From assembly GCA_030151165.1 (NCBI GenBank), contig JASLEM010000066.1, positions 1 through 17,662 of the forward strand: a stretch of 17,662 nucleotides of DNA, in the 5' to 3' direction. The notes below the pieces were generated by a model. The model had not been told where the DNA came from. It saw only the letters and a program-made list of their open reading frames with translations, and ran no database searches. The stretch is from Burkholderiaceae bacterium (GTDB lineage Bacteria > Pseudomonadota > Gammaproteobacteria > Burkholderiales > Burkholderiaceae). Both the position numbers and the translations under genes were made by a program. Shown one piece after another: positions 7,900 through 17,048 of the stretch (position 1 is its first letter; every line of letters starts with the position of its first letter).

Positions 7900-8038
7900 G
7901 CTCGAGCGCGTCAGGCCTCCCGTCGGGCGTCGAGTGCGAACACTGGGTACCATAGCCATTCCGTCCGTTTCCTTCCGCATCGTGCCCCAGCGACCGTCTG
8001 CCCGCCGACCCCGTTCCGACGACGTGATCGACGTCGAC

Positions 8039-8869
8039 ATGCCCGAGACCGCGGCGTCGCGCCGCGCCCGCGACGCGCGCGCCGCGCGTGACGCGAAGGC
8101 GGCGGCCGCGCCCGATGAGCCGATGCGCGCGCCCGGCGCGCTGCTGCTCACGCTCGAGGGCCGCGCGCCGTGGGAGTTCGCGGCCAGCATCGTCGCCGCG
8201 CCATGGCTGCGCAAGCTGCCCAAGGGCGACGGCCATCGCGTGCTCGTGTTCCCCGGCCTCGCCGCGAACGATCTCACCACGCTGCCGATGCGCACCTTCC
8301 TGCGCGATCGCGGCTACACCGCCGAGCCGTGGAACCAAGGCCTCAACCTGGGCCCGCGCGAGGGCGTGCTCGAGTCGGCGCGCGCCCGCGTGCGCGAGCT
8401 GCACGCGATCGACGGCCAGCCCGTCAGCCTGCTCGGATGGAGCCTCGGCGGCGTCTACGCGCGCGAGCTCGCCAAGGAGATGCCCGAGCTCGTGCGCTGC
8501 GTCATCACGCTCGGCTCGCCGTTCTCCGGCCCGCCGCAGGCCACCAACGCGTGGTGGCTGTTCGAGCGCGTGAGCGGCCACCCCGAGCCCGACGCCGCGA
8601 TGCAGGCCGCGCTGCGCGAGCCGCCGCCGGTGCCGACGACGTCCATCTACTCGCGCACCGACGGCATCGTCGCGTGGCAATGCAGCCTCAACCCGAGCGG
8701 CGCGCGCTGCGAGAACGTCGAGGTGCACGCGAGCCACATCGGCCTCGGCCTGAACCCGTTGGCGATGGTCGCGATCGTCGACCGCCTCGCGCAGGATCCG
8801 GCGCACTGGCAGCCGTTCGACGCGAGCGGCATGCGGCGCTGGTTCTTCAAGGTCGGCGCATGCGCCTGA
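8039..8869 (+). CDS. Alpha/beta hydrolase, lipase-like
   Basis: A serine hydrolase of the alpha/beta fold, about 276 residues from the ATG at 8039. The nucleophile elbow is GWSLGG (Ser codon 8441-8443); the acid is probably Asp in SRTDGIVAW and the base His in HASHIGLGLNP. RVLVFPGLAANDLTT holds the oxyanion strand and WNQGLNLGPREG is a recognisable stretch of triacylglycerol-lipase-like relatives. The start is uncertain: the frame is open back to a GTG at 7934, a GTG lies at 7982, and an ATG at 8123 sits directly before the conserved part; none has a good ribosome binding site. Residues before the fold are Arg/Ala-rich and look disordered. No signal peptide is evident, so a cytoplasmic location is likely. 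Substrate unknown. The next hydrolase gene follows after 15 bp. Confidence 0.85.
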   Translation: MPETAASRRARDARAARDAKAAAAPDEPMRAPGALLLTLEGRAPWEFAASIVAAPWLRKLPKGDGHRVLVFPGLAANDLTTLPMRTFLRDRGYTAEPWNQGLNLGPREGVLESARARVRELHAIDGQPVSLLGWSLGGVYARELAKEMPELVRCVITLGSPFSGPPQATNAWWLFERVSGHPEPDAAMQAALREPPPVPTTSIYSRTDGIVAWQCSLNPSGARCENVEVHASHIGLGLNPLAMVAIVDRLAQDPAHWQPFDASGMRRWFFKVGACA

Positions 8870-8884
8870 CCCGCGCCTGACCCG

Positions 8885-9775
8885 ATGCGCGTCACCGCCA
8901 ACGGCTTGCAGCTCGAGGTCGAGGATCTCGGCCCGCGCGACGCGCCGCCGCTGCTGCTCGTGATGGGCCTGGGCATGCAGCTCACGGGCTGGCCCGACGA
9001 GTTCGTCACTCTGCTGCTGGAACGCGGCTTCCGCGTGATCCGCTACGACAACCGCGACGTCGGCCTGAGCGACGGCTTCGAGTCCGCCGGCGTGCCCAGC
9101 ATCGCGCTCGCCGCGCTGCGCCACTTCCTGCGGCTGCCGGTGCGTGCGCCGTACGGCGTCGCCGACATGGCCGAGGACGCGCGTGGCGTGCTGGACGCCC
9201 TCGGCATCGAACGCGCGCACGTCTGCGGCGCCTCGCTCGGCGGCATGATCGCGCAGCACCTCGCCGCGCGGCACCCCGGGCGCGTGGCCAGCCTCACGCT
9301 GATCATGACCACCACCGGCTCGCGCCGCCTGCCCGGGCCGACCGCGCGGGCGCGGCGCGCGCTGCTGTCGCGGCCGGCGAGCGGCGCGATGGACACGCTG
9401 GTCGACCACTCGGTGAACGTCTTCACGACGATCGGCAGCCCGGCCTTCCGGCCCGACCCGGTGGTGATGCGCGAGCGCGTCGCGGCCAGCATCGCGCGGG
9501 CGTTCCGGCCCGCCGGCTCGGCGCGCCAGCTGCTGGCCATCGCGGCCGACGGCGACCGCACGCCGCTGCTGGCGCGCATCCAGGCGCCGACGCAGGTCAT
9601 CCACGGCGTCGACGACCCGCTGATCCCGGTCGCGAACGGGCACGACCTGCATCGGCGCATCCCCGGCGCCACGGGCGATTTCATCGAGGGCATGGGCCAC
9701 GACCTGCCGCAGGCCCTGCTGGGCCGCATCGTCGACCTGATCCAGGCCAACGCCGGGCGCGCGACCGCGGCCTGA
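8885..9775 (+). CDS. Alpha/beta fold hydrolase
   Basis: A 296-residue soluble alpha/beta hydrolase of the esterase/haloperoxidase-like type. It shows LLLVMGLGMQLTGW (oxyanion region), RYDNRDVGLSDG after strand 4, the nucleophile elbow GASLGG (Ser117, codon 9233-9235), the acid in GVDDPLIP and the base His in GMGHDLP near the C terminus, so the triad is complete. It is not closely similar to the hydrolase just upstream despite sharing the fold; the 15-bp gap suggests co-transcription. There is no convincing ribosome binding site, so translation may depend on the upstream gene. Relatives are usually annotated only as alpha/beta hydrolases and the substrate cannot be predicted. It faces the secreted protease gene across about 515 bp of non-coding DNA. 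Confidence 0.92.
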   Translation: MRVTANGLQLEVEDLGPRDAPPLLLVMGLGMQLTGWPDEFVTLLLERGFRVIRYDNRDVGLSDGFESAGVPSIALAALRHFLRLPVRAPYGVADMAEDARGVLDALGIERAHVCGASLGGMIAQHLAARHPGRVASLTLIMTTTGSRRLPGPTARARRALLSRPASGAMDTLVDHSVNVFTTIGSPAFRPDPVVMRERVAASIARAFRPAGSARQLLAIAADGDRTPLLARIQAPTQVIHGVDDPLIPVANGHDLHRRIPGATGDFIEGMGHDLPQALLGRIVDLIQANAGRATAA

Positions 9776-10203
9776 AACGCCGCCGGCTTGTTACAGCTTC
9801 GCGCCGACCGGCGAGCTGGCGGGCACGCCGATTTCATCGGATACGGCACCGGGTATGCGGGATGTCGGGATATTCCACGGTGCCGGCGATGTCGGAGTGA
9901 ACGCACACCGACCGCTTCCGTTGCGTCAGGCCCGGGCCGCCCGTTGCCGGCGGCCAACGCGACGCCAGCATGTGAACCGCGATGCACCAGGAATGACCCT
10001 GTCGCGTGCCCCGCGAGCGGGCGCACGGCGCCGGTTGTCTAGCCAGGTGGCCCGGATCGGGCGTGTTCTTGTCTAGTCAGGTGGCGCAGGGTGGCTATTC
10101 CTGTCTAGTCAAGTTAGGGGGATGCGCCGCGCGGCGGCCGTTGGCGCGTCGATTTGTCGCTTCGCCGACACGCCGGCGCGGCTGCGCCCGGGTCGCACGG
10201 ACG
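9776..10203. other. Non-coding region between convergent genes
   Basis: About 430 bp with no supportable gene. It holds CCGAT-TTC-ATCGG (9828-9840), an 8-bp dyad CGGCACCG (9844-9851)/CGGTGCCG (9878-9885) soon after the hydrolase stop, which may help end that transcript, and the TGTCTAG repeat array (listed separately). The short open frames here show no family resemblance and no ribosome binding sites. Confidence 0.7.
10036..10114 (+). repeat. Three spaced direct repeats TGTCTAGYCARGT, transposon-end-like
   Basis: TGTCTAGCCAGGT begins at 10036, TGTCTAGTCAGGT at 10070 and TGTCTAGTCAAGT at 10102, so the starts are 34 and 32 bp apart and all lie in the same direction. The first two continue GGC. 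Ordered multiple binding sites beginning TGT are known at the ends of IS21-family, Tn7-like and Tn5053-like elements; this may be a remnant of one such end, with no transposase gene left in the window. The family assignment is inference. Confidence 0.55.
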
Positions 10204-10236
10204 AAAAAAGGGCCGGTCGGTTGCCCGATCGGCCCT
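10204..10236 (-). terminator. Rho-independent terminator of the S53 protease gene
   Basis: On the minus strand the arms AGGGCCGATCGG and CCGACCGGCCCT pair with a single A-C mismatch around a GCAA (GNRA) tetraloop, followed at once by six T. It lies 55 bp past the protease stop codon and is oriented to end that transcript. Confidence 0.9.
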
Positions 10237-10290
10237 GGTTTCCTCGTCGCGGGGCCGGCCGGCAGGCCGTGCCCCGCGGTGAAGAGCTGC

Positions 10291-12735
10291 TTACTGCACC
10301 GTCACCGCCACGTCGTCCAGGACGAAGGAGGTCGCCAGCGACGAGTCTTCCGTGCCGGTGAACTTCAGCGTGATCGTCTTGCCGATGTACGCGTTCAGGC
10401 TGATGGTCTTCAGCACGTAGCCGGCCGCCGCGTTGGCGTTGGAATACGTCGCGAGCGTCGTGGTCGTGCTGCCGCTGGTGGCGGCGACCGTCAGCTTGTC
10501 GTACGCCGTCGTGCCGGTTTCCTTCGTGTCGATGTGGACGTAGAAGGTCAGCGAGGCGGACGTCTTGCCGGCCGGGATCGTGATCGACTGCGACAGCGTG
10601 TCGGTGTGCGTCGAGCCGTAGCCGTCCAGCCAGGCGAAGCCCGTGCCGGCGTGCGCCGTTTCGCCGCTGCAGCCGCTGTTGGTGCAGATCACGCCCGAGC
10701 TGGCCGTCCAGCCGGTCGAGCCGGACTCGAAGCCGCCGTTGTTGACGACGTTGGTCGAGCCGCCGCCACCGCCGGACGACGCGACCGTCACCGAGGCCGA
10801 CTTCGACGCCGTCTTGCCGCCGCTGTCCGTCACGGTTTCCGTCACGGTGTACGTGCCGGCCGCCGAGTACGTCTTGACCGGGCTCTTGACCGTCGAGGTC
10901 GTGCCGTCGCCGAAGTTCCACGCGTACGAGCTGATCGTGCCGCCGACGTCCGACGAGGCGTCGGTGAAGGTGGCGGTCAGACCCGAGACGGTGTCGCTGA
11001 AGTTGGCCGTCGGGGTGGTCGTGCCGCCGCCGCCGCTGCTGCCGAAGGCGGCCGAGAAATTGGCGACCTGCAGCGAGCCGTAGCCCGACGCGTAGTCCCA
11101 GCCCGTGGCGGCCGCGTAGCCCTGGTTGCCCGAGGTCACGTCATGGAACCACGACGGGTTCGCCGCGGCGCCCTGGTACAGCGTCTGCGCCGGGAACGGG
11201 GCGGTCAGGCCGTGGGCGGCCTGGATCCGGGCGTAGAAGCCGGCGAACAGCGGAGCGGCCAGCGAGGTGCCGCCGATCTGCTCGTTCGAGCCGTTCAGCA
11301 GCACGAGCGCGCCGGAGCTGGGCGAGGCGTCGAAGGAGATGTCCGGCACGCCGCGCTTGGTGGACGAGCCGAGCACGCCCGCGGCGGTCTGCCAGCTGGG
11401 GGCGTTTTCCGTCAGCGACGGGCCGCCGCCGGCGCCGCCGGAGGACGACTGCTGGCAGCTCGAGGCGCTGGTGCACGACCACACCGTTTCACCGGCCCAG
11501 GTGTTGCCATTGGTCGTCGACAGCGTCGTGCCGCCGACGGCGATCACGTACGGCGAGACCGCGGGATAGCTCTGGGCCTTGCCGGCCGAGGCGCCGCACT
11601 CGTAGGCGCCGGAGTCACCCGACGACACCGAGAACGTCTGGCCTTGCGACACGGCGGTCTGGAAGATCTGGTCCTGCGACGCTTCGACCGAACCTTCGTC
11701 CGATTCGCAGCCGCCCAGCGACACGTTGATGACCTGCGCCTTCTTGTCGGTCACGGCCTTGTTGTAGCCGAGCGAGAGGTTGGCGTCCGACAGGTCGTTG
11801 ACGTTGTACAGGATCATGGACTTGATCGTGCCGCCGGCTGCCGCCAGCGAGCTCTGCGAGTCCATGTTCCATTCGTCTTCGCCCGACGTGTCGCTGCTGG
11901 CGGTGCCGACGACGGTCGTGGTGACCGGCGGAACCGGGTAGCCGGCGCTCGACGCGAAGCTCTTCAGGTCGGTGATGGTCTGCGAGACCGCGCCCGACGT
12001 GATGATGCCGATCGTGGCGGTGGTGGCGCTCGGCATGCTGGACGCGCCGTAGATCGCCGGGAAGTTCGGGATGCTGATGGCGCTGACGGCCTGCGGCGTC
12101 ACGGCCTGCGTGGACGAGGCCTGCACCGACGACGACAGGCGCTTGGCGTGGACGTGCGCCAGGTGGACGGTCTGCAGGCCCATCACGCCGAGGACGCTGT
12201 CCGACAGGTGCGCGGGCACCAGGGCGTCGGTGACGTTGGCGTAGGCGCTGCGGCCGTTGACGTTGTACTGGTGCAGTTCGGCCTTGAAGGCGTCCTTGAC
12301 CGAGCCGGCGCCGCCCTTGGCGCTGATCAGCAGGCGGTTCGGGGCGACTTCGATGTCGACGAAGCCGTGCTGGCGCAGGTACGAGACGACGGCGTCGGCT
12401 TGCGCGGCGGTCGGAGCGTGAGCGGCCAGGAATTCATCGGCGGTCAGCGGCTTGACGCCGGGCTTGCCGGCCATCAGGGCGGAGGTCAGCGTGTCGAGTT
12501 GCGCCTTGTTGCGCAGCTTCAGGGACACGACGATCTGGACCTGGTCGCCGGCGCGCATCGGGCCGACGTGGACGGCGGCACGCGGGTCGTGCGCCTTGGT
12601 CGCGGTGGCGACCCATGCTTCGGACGTGGCGGCCTGTGCGGAAATGGCGATGGCGCCGAGCACGAGCGCAGACAGCAGTTTCATCTTGCCGCCGGAAAGA
12701 GCCTGGCGGCTCGAAGCTTGTCCTGAATTCTTCAT
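10291..12735 (-). CDS. Secreted S53 (sedolisin/kumamolisin) protease with PKD and C-terminal binding domain
   Basis: Exported acid-type serine-carboxyl peptidase, 814 residues. Signal peptide: basic start, then [16 protein letters not shown] (about 20-35). The ATG at 12735 has AGGAG about 10 nt upstream; Met18 is a weaker alternative. A pro-kumamolisin activation domain (about 45-200) precedes the catalytic domain (about 215-565). Predicted triad: Glu288 and Asp292 (EDEWNMD) and Ser491 (GGTSLAAP), with oxyanion Asp374 (SSGDSG). The Glu288-Asp374 distance of 86 equals that in kumamolisin. The calcium site is likely at HDVTSG (531-536) and [11 protein letters not shown] Gly-rich linker leads to a PKD domain (about 575-652, WNFGDG), a second Gly linker, and a jelly-roll-like domain beginning [12 protein letters not shown] and ending [11 protein letters not shown]. 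Paired cysteines (343/380, 421/427) fit an extracellular enzyme, probably exported by Sec and type II secretion. It stands alone, with its own terminator and a long AT-rich upstream region. Confidence 0.95.
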   Translation of the reverse strand: MKNSGQASSRQALSGGKMKLLSALVLGAIAISAQAATSEAWVATATKAHDPRAAVHVGPMRAGDQVQIVVSLKLRNKAQLDTLTSALMAGKPGVKPLTADEFLAAHAPTAAQADAVVSYLRQHGFVDIEVAPNRLLISAKGGAGSVKDAFKAELHQYNVNGRSAYANVTDALVPAHLSDSVLGVMGLQTVHLAHVHAKRLSSSVQASSTQAVTPQAVSAISIPNFPAIYGASSMPSATTATIGIITSGAVSQTITDLKSFASSAGYPVPPVTTTVVGTASSDTSGEDEWNMDSQSSLAAAGGTIKSMILYNVNDLSDANLSLGYNKAVTDKKAQVINVSLGGCESDEGSVEASQDQIFQTAVSQGQTFSVSSGDSGAYECGASAGKAQSYPAVSPYVIAVGGTTLSTTNGNTWAGETVWSCTSASSCQQSSSGGAGGGPSLTENAPSWQTAAGVLGSSTKRGVPDISFDASPSSGALVLLNGSNEQIGGTSLAAPLFAGFYARIQAAHGLTAPFPAQTLYQGAAANPSWFHDVTSGNQGYAAATGWDYASGYGSLQVANFSAAFGSSGGGGTTTPTANFSDTVSGLTATFTDASSDVGGTISSYAWNFGDGTTSTVKSPVKTYSAAGTYTVTETVTDSGGKTASKSASVTVASSGGGGGSTNVVNNGGFESGSTGWTASSGVICTNSGCSGETAHAGTGFAWLDGYGSTHTDTLSQSITIPAGKTSASLTFYVHIDTKETGTTAYDKLTVAATSGSTTTTLATYSNANAAAGYVLKTISLNAYIGKTITLKFTGTEDSSLATSFVLDDVAVTVQ

Positions 12736-12763
12736 GGAACTCTTCTCCTAATCGATGGGTCAG

Positions 12764-12785
12764 TTCACGCAATCGATGACGTGAA
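12764..12785. promoter_or_regulatory. 22-bp operator-like palindrome upstream of the protease gene
   Basis: TTCACG (12764-12769) and CGTGAA (12780-12785) flank a centre with the palindrome ATCGAT (12772-12777), so only one base pair of positions breaks the symmetry. The octamer AATCGATG also occurs twice, at 12750 and 12771, 21 bp or two helical turns apart. The site ends 29 bp before the protease start codon, in or near the 5' untranslated leader. A dimeric repressor or activator site is the likely meaning; the protein is unknown. Confidence 0.5.
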
Positions 12786-13203
12786 TTTTTGCTATGGGAG
12801 CGGCAATTCGATTTTGTCGGTGCTGCTCGTGGATGCACCGCGGTCACCGGAATCGGGGGTGCCAATTCCGGGGGGAGGCCGAGATGCAGGCGCTGATTCT
12901 GTTCCCGCGCATTGGTCTCGGTATCAGGTCGAACCCGAGGGGTAATGCGGTGCATTGTTTGCACCTCGACCGTGCGATTAATTGAAGTTGGTGCGTACTC
13001 CAATAGGAGCTTCAGCTCGTTGAAAGAGTTGTATCCAACTGCACCTTTGTGACCGTCTGAATTAACGATCTATTAATTGGTGCGGCGCCGCGAAATTACT
13101 TCAATGTTGAATCAAATCAATAATCGGTTAGGGAAAATCCCTTGCATCCGGATTAGACGCGGGGATCCGGACCGAATGCATATGGTTATGCGCCGCGCAA
13201 ATG
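12786..13203. other. AT-rich regulatory region upstream of the protease gene
   Basis: About 420 bp with no supportable gene and visibly lower GC than its surroundings, notably 12950-13140. It holds a perfect 7-bp dyad CCGGAAT (12847-12853)/ATTCCGG (12865-12871), AGTTG-TATC-CAACT (13027-13040), and two copies of ATTAATTG (12977 and 13072), each followed by GGTGCG nearby. GGTGC and GCACC around 12991-13045 could close a structured RNA on the plus strand. No promoter with good -35 and -10 boxes can be fixed by eye on the minus strand. The composition fits a target of an H-NS/MvaT-type silencer (inference). Confidence 0.5.
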
Positions 13204-13226
13204 AAAACGCAGCCCGGAGGCTGCGT
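13204..13226 (-). terminator. Rho-independent terminator of maeB
   Basis: On the minus strand ACGCAGCC and GGCTGCGT form a perfect 8-bp stem around TCCG, followed by TTTT. It lies about 56 bp past the maeB stop. A second perfect stem, GTTACCC (13232-13238)/GGGTAAC (13245-13251), sits between it and the stop codon. Confidence 0.85.
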
Positions 13227-13281
13227 CAGGAGTTACCCGCTCCGGGGTAACGCGATGCGGGATATTGCTAGCAGAGCTGGA

Positions 13282-15588
<2,307 letters not shown>

Positions 15589-15670
15589 GGCGATTCCTTG
15601 TCTCGACCGGCACCTTCGCCGGGGGGAAAGGATCTTGCCAGGGTTGCCGTAACCGCGATGAAACCCGCCG

Positions 15671-15690
15671 GATCCGACCCTTCGCGGATC
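15671..15690. repeat. Short dyad between the NTF2-like gene and maeB
   Basis: GATCCG (15671-15676) and CGGATC (15685-15690) pair across 8 nt, 28 bp past the stop of the NTF2-like gene. On the minus strand a TTT follows after CGGCGGG, so it is at best a weak terminator. The remaining bases of this 129-bp gap before maeB show no clear promoter. Confidence 0.3.
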
Positions 15691-15717
15691 ATCGCTACAG
15701 GCTTCGTCGTCGCCGTG

Positions 15718-16176
15718 TCACGGGACGTCGGTGATCGGCGCGGCCACGGCTTCCGCGACGCCGCATGCGGCGATGCGCTCGCAATAGCGCTGGAGCCGGT
15801 CGGTGTCGCAATGGATCACGAGCGAGTGCACACGGCCCCAGCGCAGCTCGAACTCGTGCACGCCGGTGTTCGAGCCGGGCGTGCCGTCCGGCAGCGTGAA
15901 GCGGTCGTCCCAGCTCACGAGTGCGGTCGTGCGCCACGGCATGCCGCCGACGACGACGTCGCGGATGTCGAACGCGAGGCCCGGCAGCACGCGCTGCAGC
16001 CGTTCGTACCAGCGCGCCGTCGACGCCAGGCTGCGCCGATCGCCGGCCAGCGCATGGCGGCCCGCCATCGCGTGACGATGCACCGGCGCGAACTGCGCGA
16101 CGACGCCGTCGTAGCGCCCGGCGTTGATGTCGGCGAACGCGCGGCGCAGCTGGTGGCGGACGATGGCGTGGTACAT
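15718..16176 (-). CDS. NTF2/SnoaL-like domain protein
   Basis: A 152-residue cytosolic protein of the nuclear-transport-factor-2-like fold, a cone-shaped fold used by many small ligand-binding proteins and isomerases. The start at 16176 (MYHAIVRHQLRRAFADINAGRYDGVVAQF) is preferred because it begins the typical first helix and has GGAG about 8 nt upstream; a longer frame back to 16308 is Arg-rich and would overlap the TetR gene. Recognisable: FAPVHRHAMAGRHALAGDRRS, WYERLQRVLPGLAFDIRDVVVGGMPWRTTALVSWDDRF and NTGVHEFELRWGRVHSLVIHCDT, matching the helix-helix-sheet order of SnoaL-like proteins. No signal peptide. It is divergent from a TetR-family gene across an 83-bp region with operator-like repeats, so it is probably the target of that regulator. 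The ligand or reaction is unknown. Confidence 0.87.
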   Translation of the reverse strand: MYHAIVRHQLRRAFADINAGRYDGVVAQFAPVHRHAMAGRHALAGDRRSLASTARWYERLQRVLPGLAFDIRDVVVGGMPWRTTALVSWDDRFTLPDGTPGSNTGVHEFELRWGRVHSLVIHCDTDRLQRYCERIAACGVAEAVAAPITDVP

Positions 16177-16198
16177 GCCGCGGCTCCGGTCGGTCGAA

Positions 16199-16251
16199 CT
16201 TGACAGCGTCAAGATGAGCGCATCGTGAGCGCGGATCCTTCTCGTGTCAAG
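16199..16251. promoter_or_regulatory. Divergent promoter/operator region for the TetR and NTF2-like genes
   Basis: CTTGAC-AGC-GTCAAG (16199-16213) is a perfect dyad, and TGTCAAG recurs at 16245-16251; GTCAAGATG occurs at both 16208 and 16246. CTTGACA (16199-16205) and TGTCAAG (16245-16251) form a larger symmetric pair centred near 16225. The plus-strand TTGACA at 16200-16205 and the minus-strand TTGACA at 16250-16245 are both perfect -35 boxes pointing toward each other's far gene, though -10 boxes are poor. This is the usual layout for a TetR repressor that controls itself and its neighbour. Confidence 0.6.
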
Positions 16252-16259
16252 ATGGCGCC

Positions 16260-16967
16260 ATGCCGTCGTCCAAGCCCGTTTCGAAATCCGCCCCCGCCGC
16301 CGCGTCACGCGCGCGCGCCGCGCGCCGGCCCACGCCGCGTCCGTACCACCACGGCGACCTGCGCGCCACGCTGCTCGCCACCGCGGCGGCGTGGCTCGAC
16401 GAGCACGGCGCCGCCACGCTGACGCTGCGCGAGCTCGCGAAGGCGGCGGGCGTCTCGCACGCCGCGCCGTACCACCACTTCGCGGGCATCGACGAGCTCC
16501 TCGCCGGCGTCGCCGAGCTGGCGTTCGTGCGACTGGGCGACGCGCTCGAGCGTGCCGCGCGCCGCGCCCGCTCCAGCGCCGACGCGCTGCTGGACATCGG
16601 CGAGGCCTACGTCGACGTGGCGCTCGCGCACCCGGCGCAGTTCCGGCTGATGTTCGGCCCGACGCTGCTGAACAAGGCGGCGCACCCGGGCCTGAAGCGG
16701 GCCGCGGATCGCGCGTTCGGCGTGCTGCTCGACGCGGCGACCGCCCATGCGCCCGGGCGCGGGCTCGACATCGCGCTGGCCGGCTGGAGCCTCTCCCACG
16801 GCGTGGCCAACCTGGCGATCGACGGCGCGCTCACCGGCCTGCCGTTGAGCGGCACGCAGGCCGCGGCGCTGCGCAGGCTCGATGCCGGCGCGCTGCTGCG
16901 GCGGATGGCGGCGCCGTTGCTCGCCGAGGCGCCGGTCGCGAAGCCCGCCCGGCGACGCAGGGCCTGA
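16260..16967 (+). CDS. TetR/AcrR family transcriptional regulator with WHG-type ligand domain
   Basis: A 235-residue one-component repressor. After a basic, Ala-rich tail (1-27) comes the DNA-binding domain: YHHGDLRATLLATAAAWL, ATLTLRELAKAAGVSHAAPYHHFAGIDELLAGVAE (about residues 28-83), with the recognition helix around GVSHAAPYHHF. The remainder, with YVDVALAHPAQFRLMFGPTLL and GWSLSHGVANLAIDGAL, matches the WHG-type TetR C-terminal domain that binds an inducer. A basic run (KPARRRRA) ends the protein. The ATG at 16260 has no strong ribosome binding site. It is divergent from the NTF2-like gene, and the intergenic TTGACA/TGTCAA repeats are likely its own sites. The inducer is unknown. The exported protein at 17049 lies 81 bp downstream in the same direction and has its own AAGGA, so co-control is possible. 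Confidence 0.93.
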   Translation: MPSSKPVSKSAPAAASRARAARRPTPRPYHHGDLRATLLATAAAWLDEHGAATLTLRELAKAAGVSHAAPYHHFAGIDELLAGVAELAFVRLGDALERAARRARSSADALLDIGEAYVDVALAHPAQFRLMFGPTLLNKAAHPGLKRAADRAFGVLLDAATAHAPGRGLDIALAGWSLSHGVANLAIDGALTGLPLSGTQAAALRRLDAGALLRRMAAPLLAEAPVAKPARRRRA

Positions 16968-17048
16968 CCGCGACGATCTTCACCCGCTTTCACCCCGTTT
17001 CGCCGCGCCGTCCGTTCAACCGCCATCGCCCCACCGAAAGGAACCGTG

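Noticed and set aside
10036..10114. CRISPR array
   Set aside because: Only three 13-nt repeats with 19-21-nt gaps and some sequence drift; no cas genes nearby.
10122..10361. 79-codon plus-strand ORF after the TGTCTAG repeats
   Set aside because: It runs through the protease terminator and into the protease 3' end, with no recognisable protein.
12794..12985. 63-codon plus-strand ORF in the AT-rich region
   Set aside because: No ribosome binding site, Cys/Arg-rich composition without family resemblance, and it lies in the likely control region of the protease.
16177..16308. Longer NTF2-like protein starting at 16308
   Set aside because: It would overlap the TetR coding start and the operator-like repeats; the ATG at 16176 has GGAG upstream.
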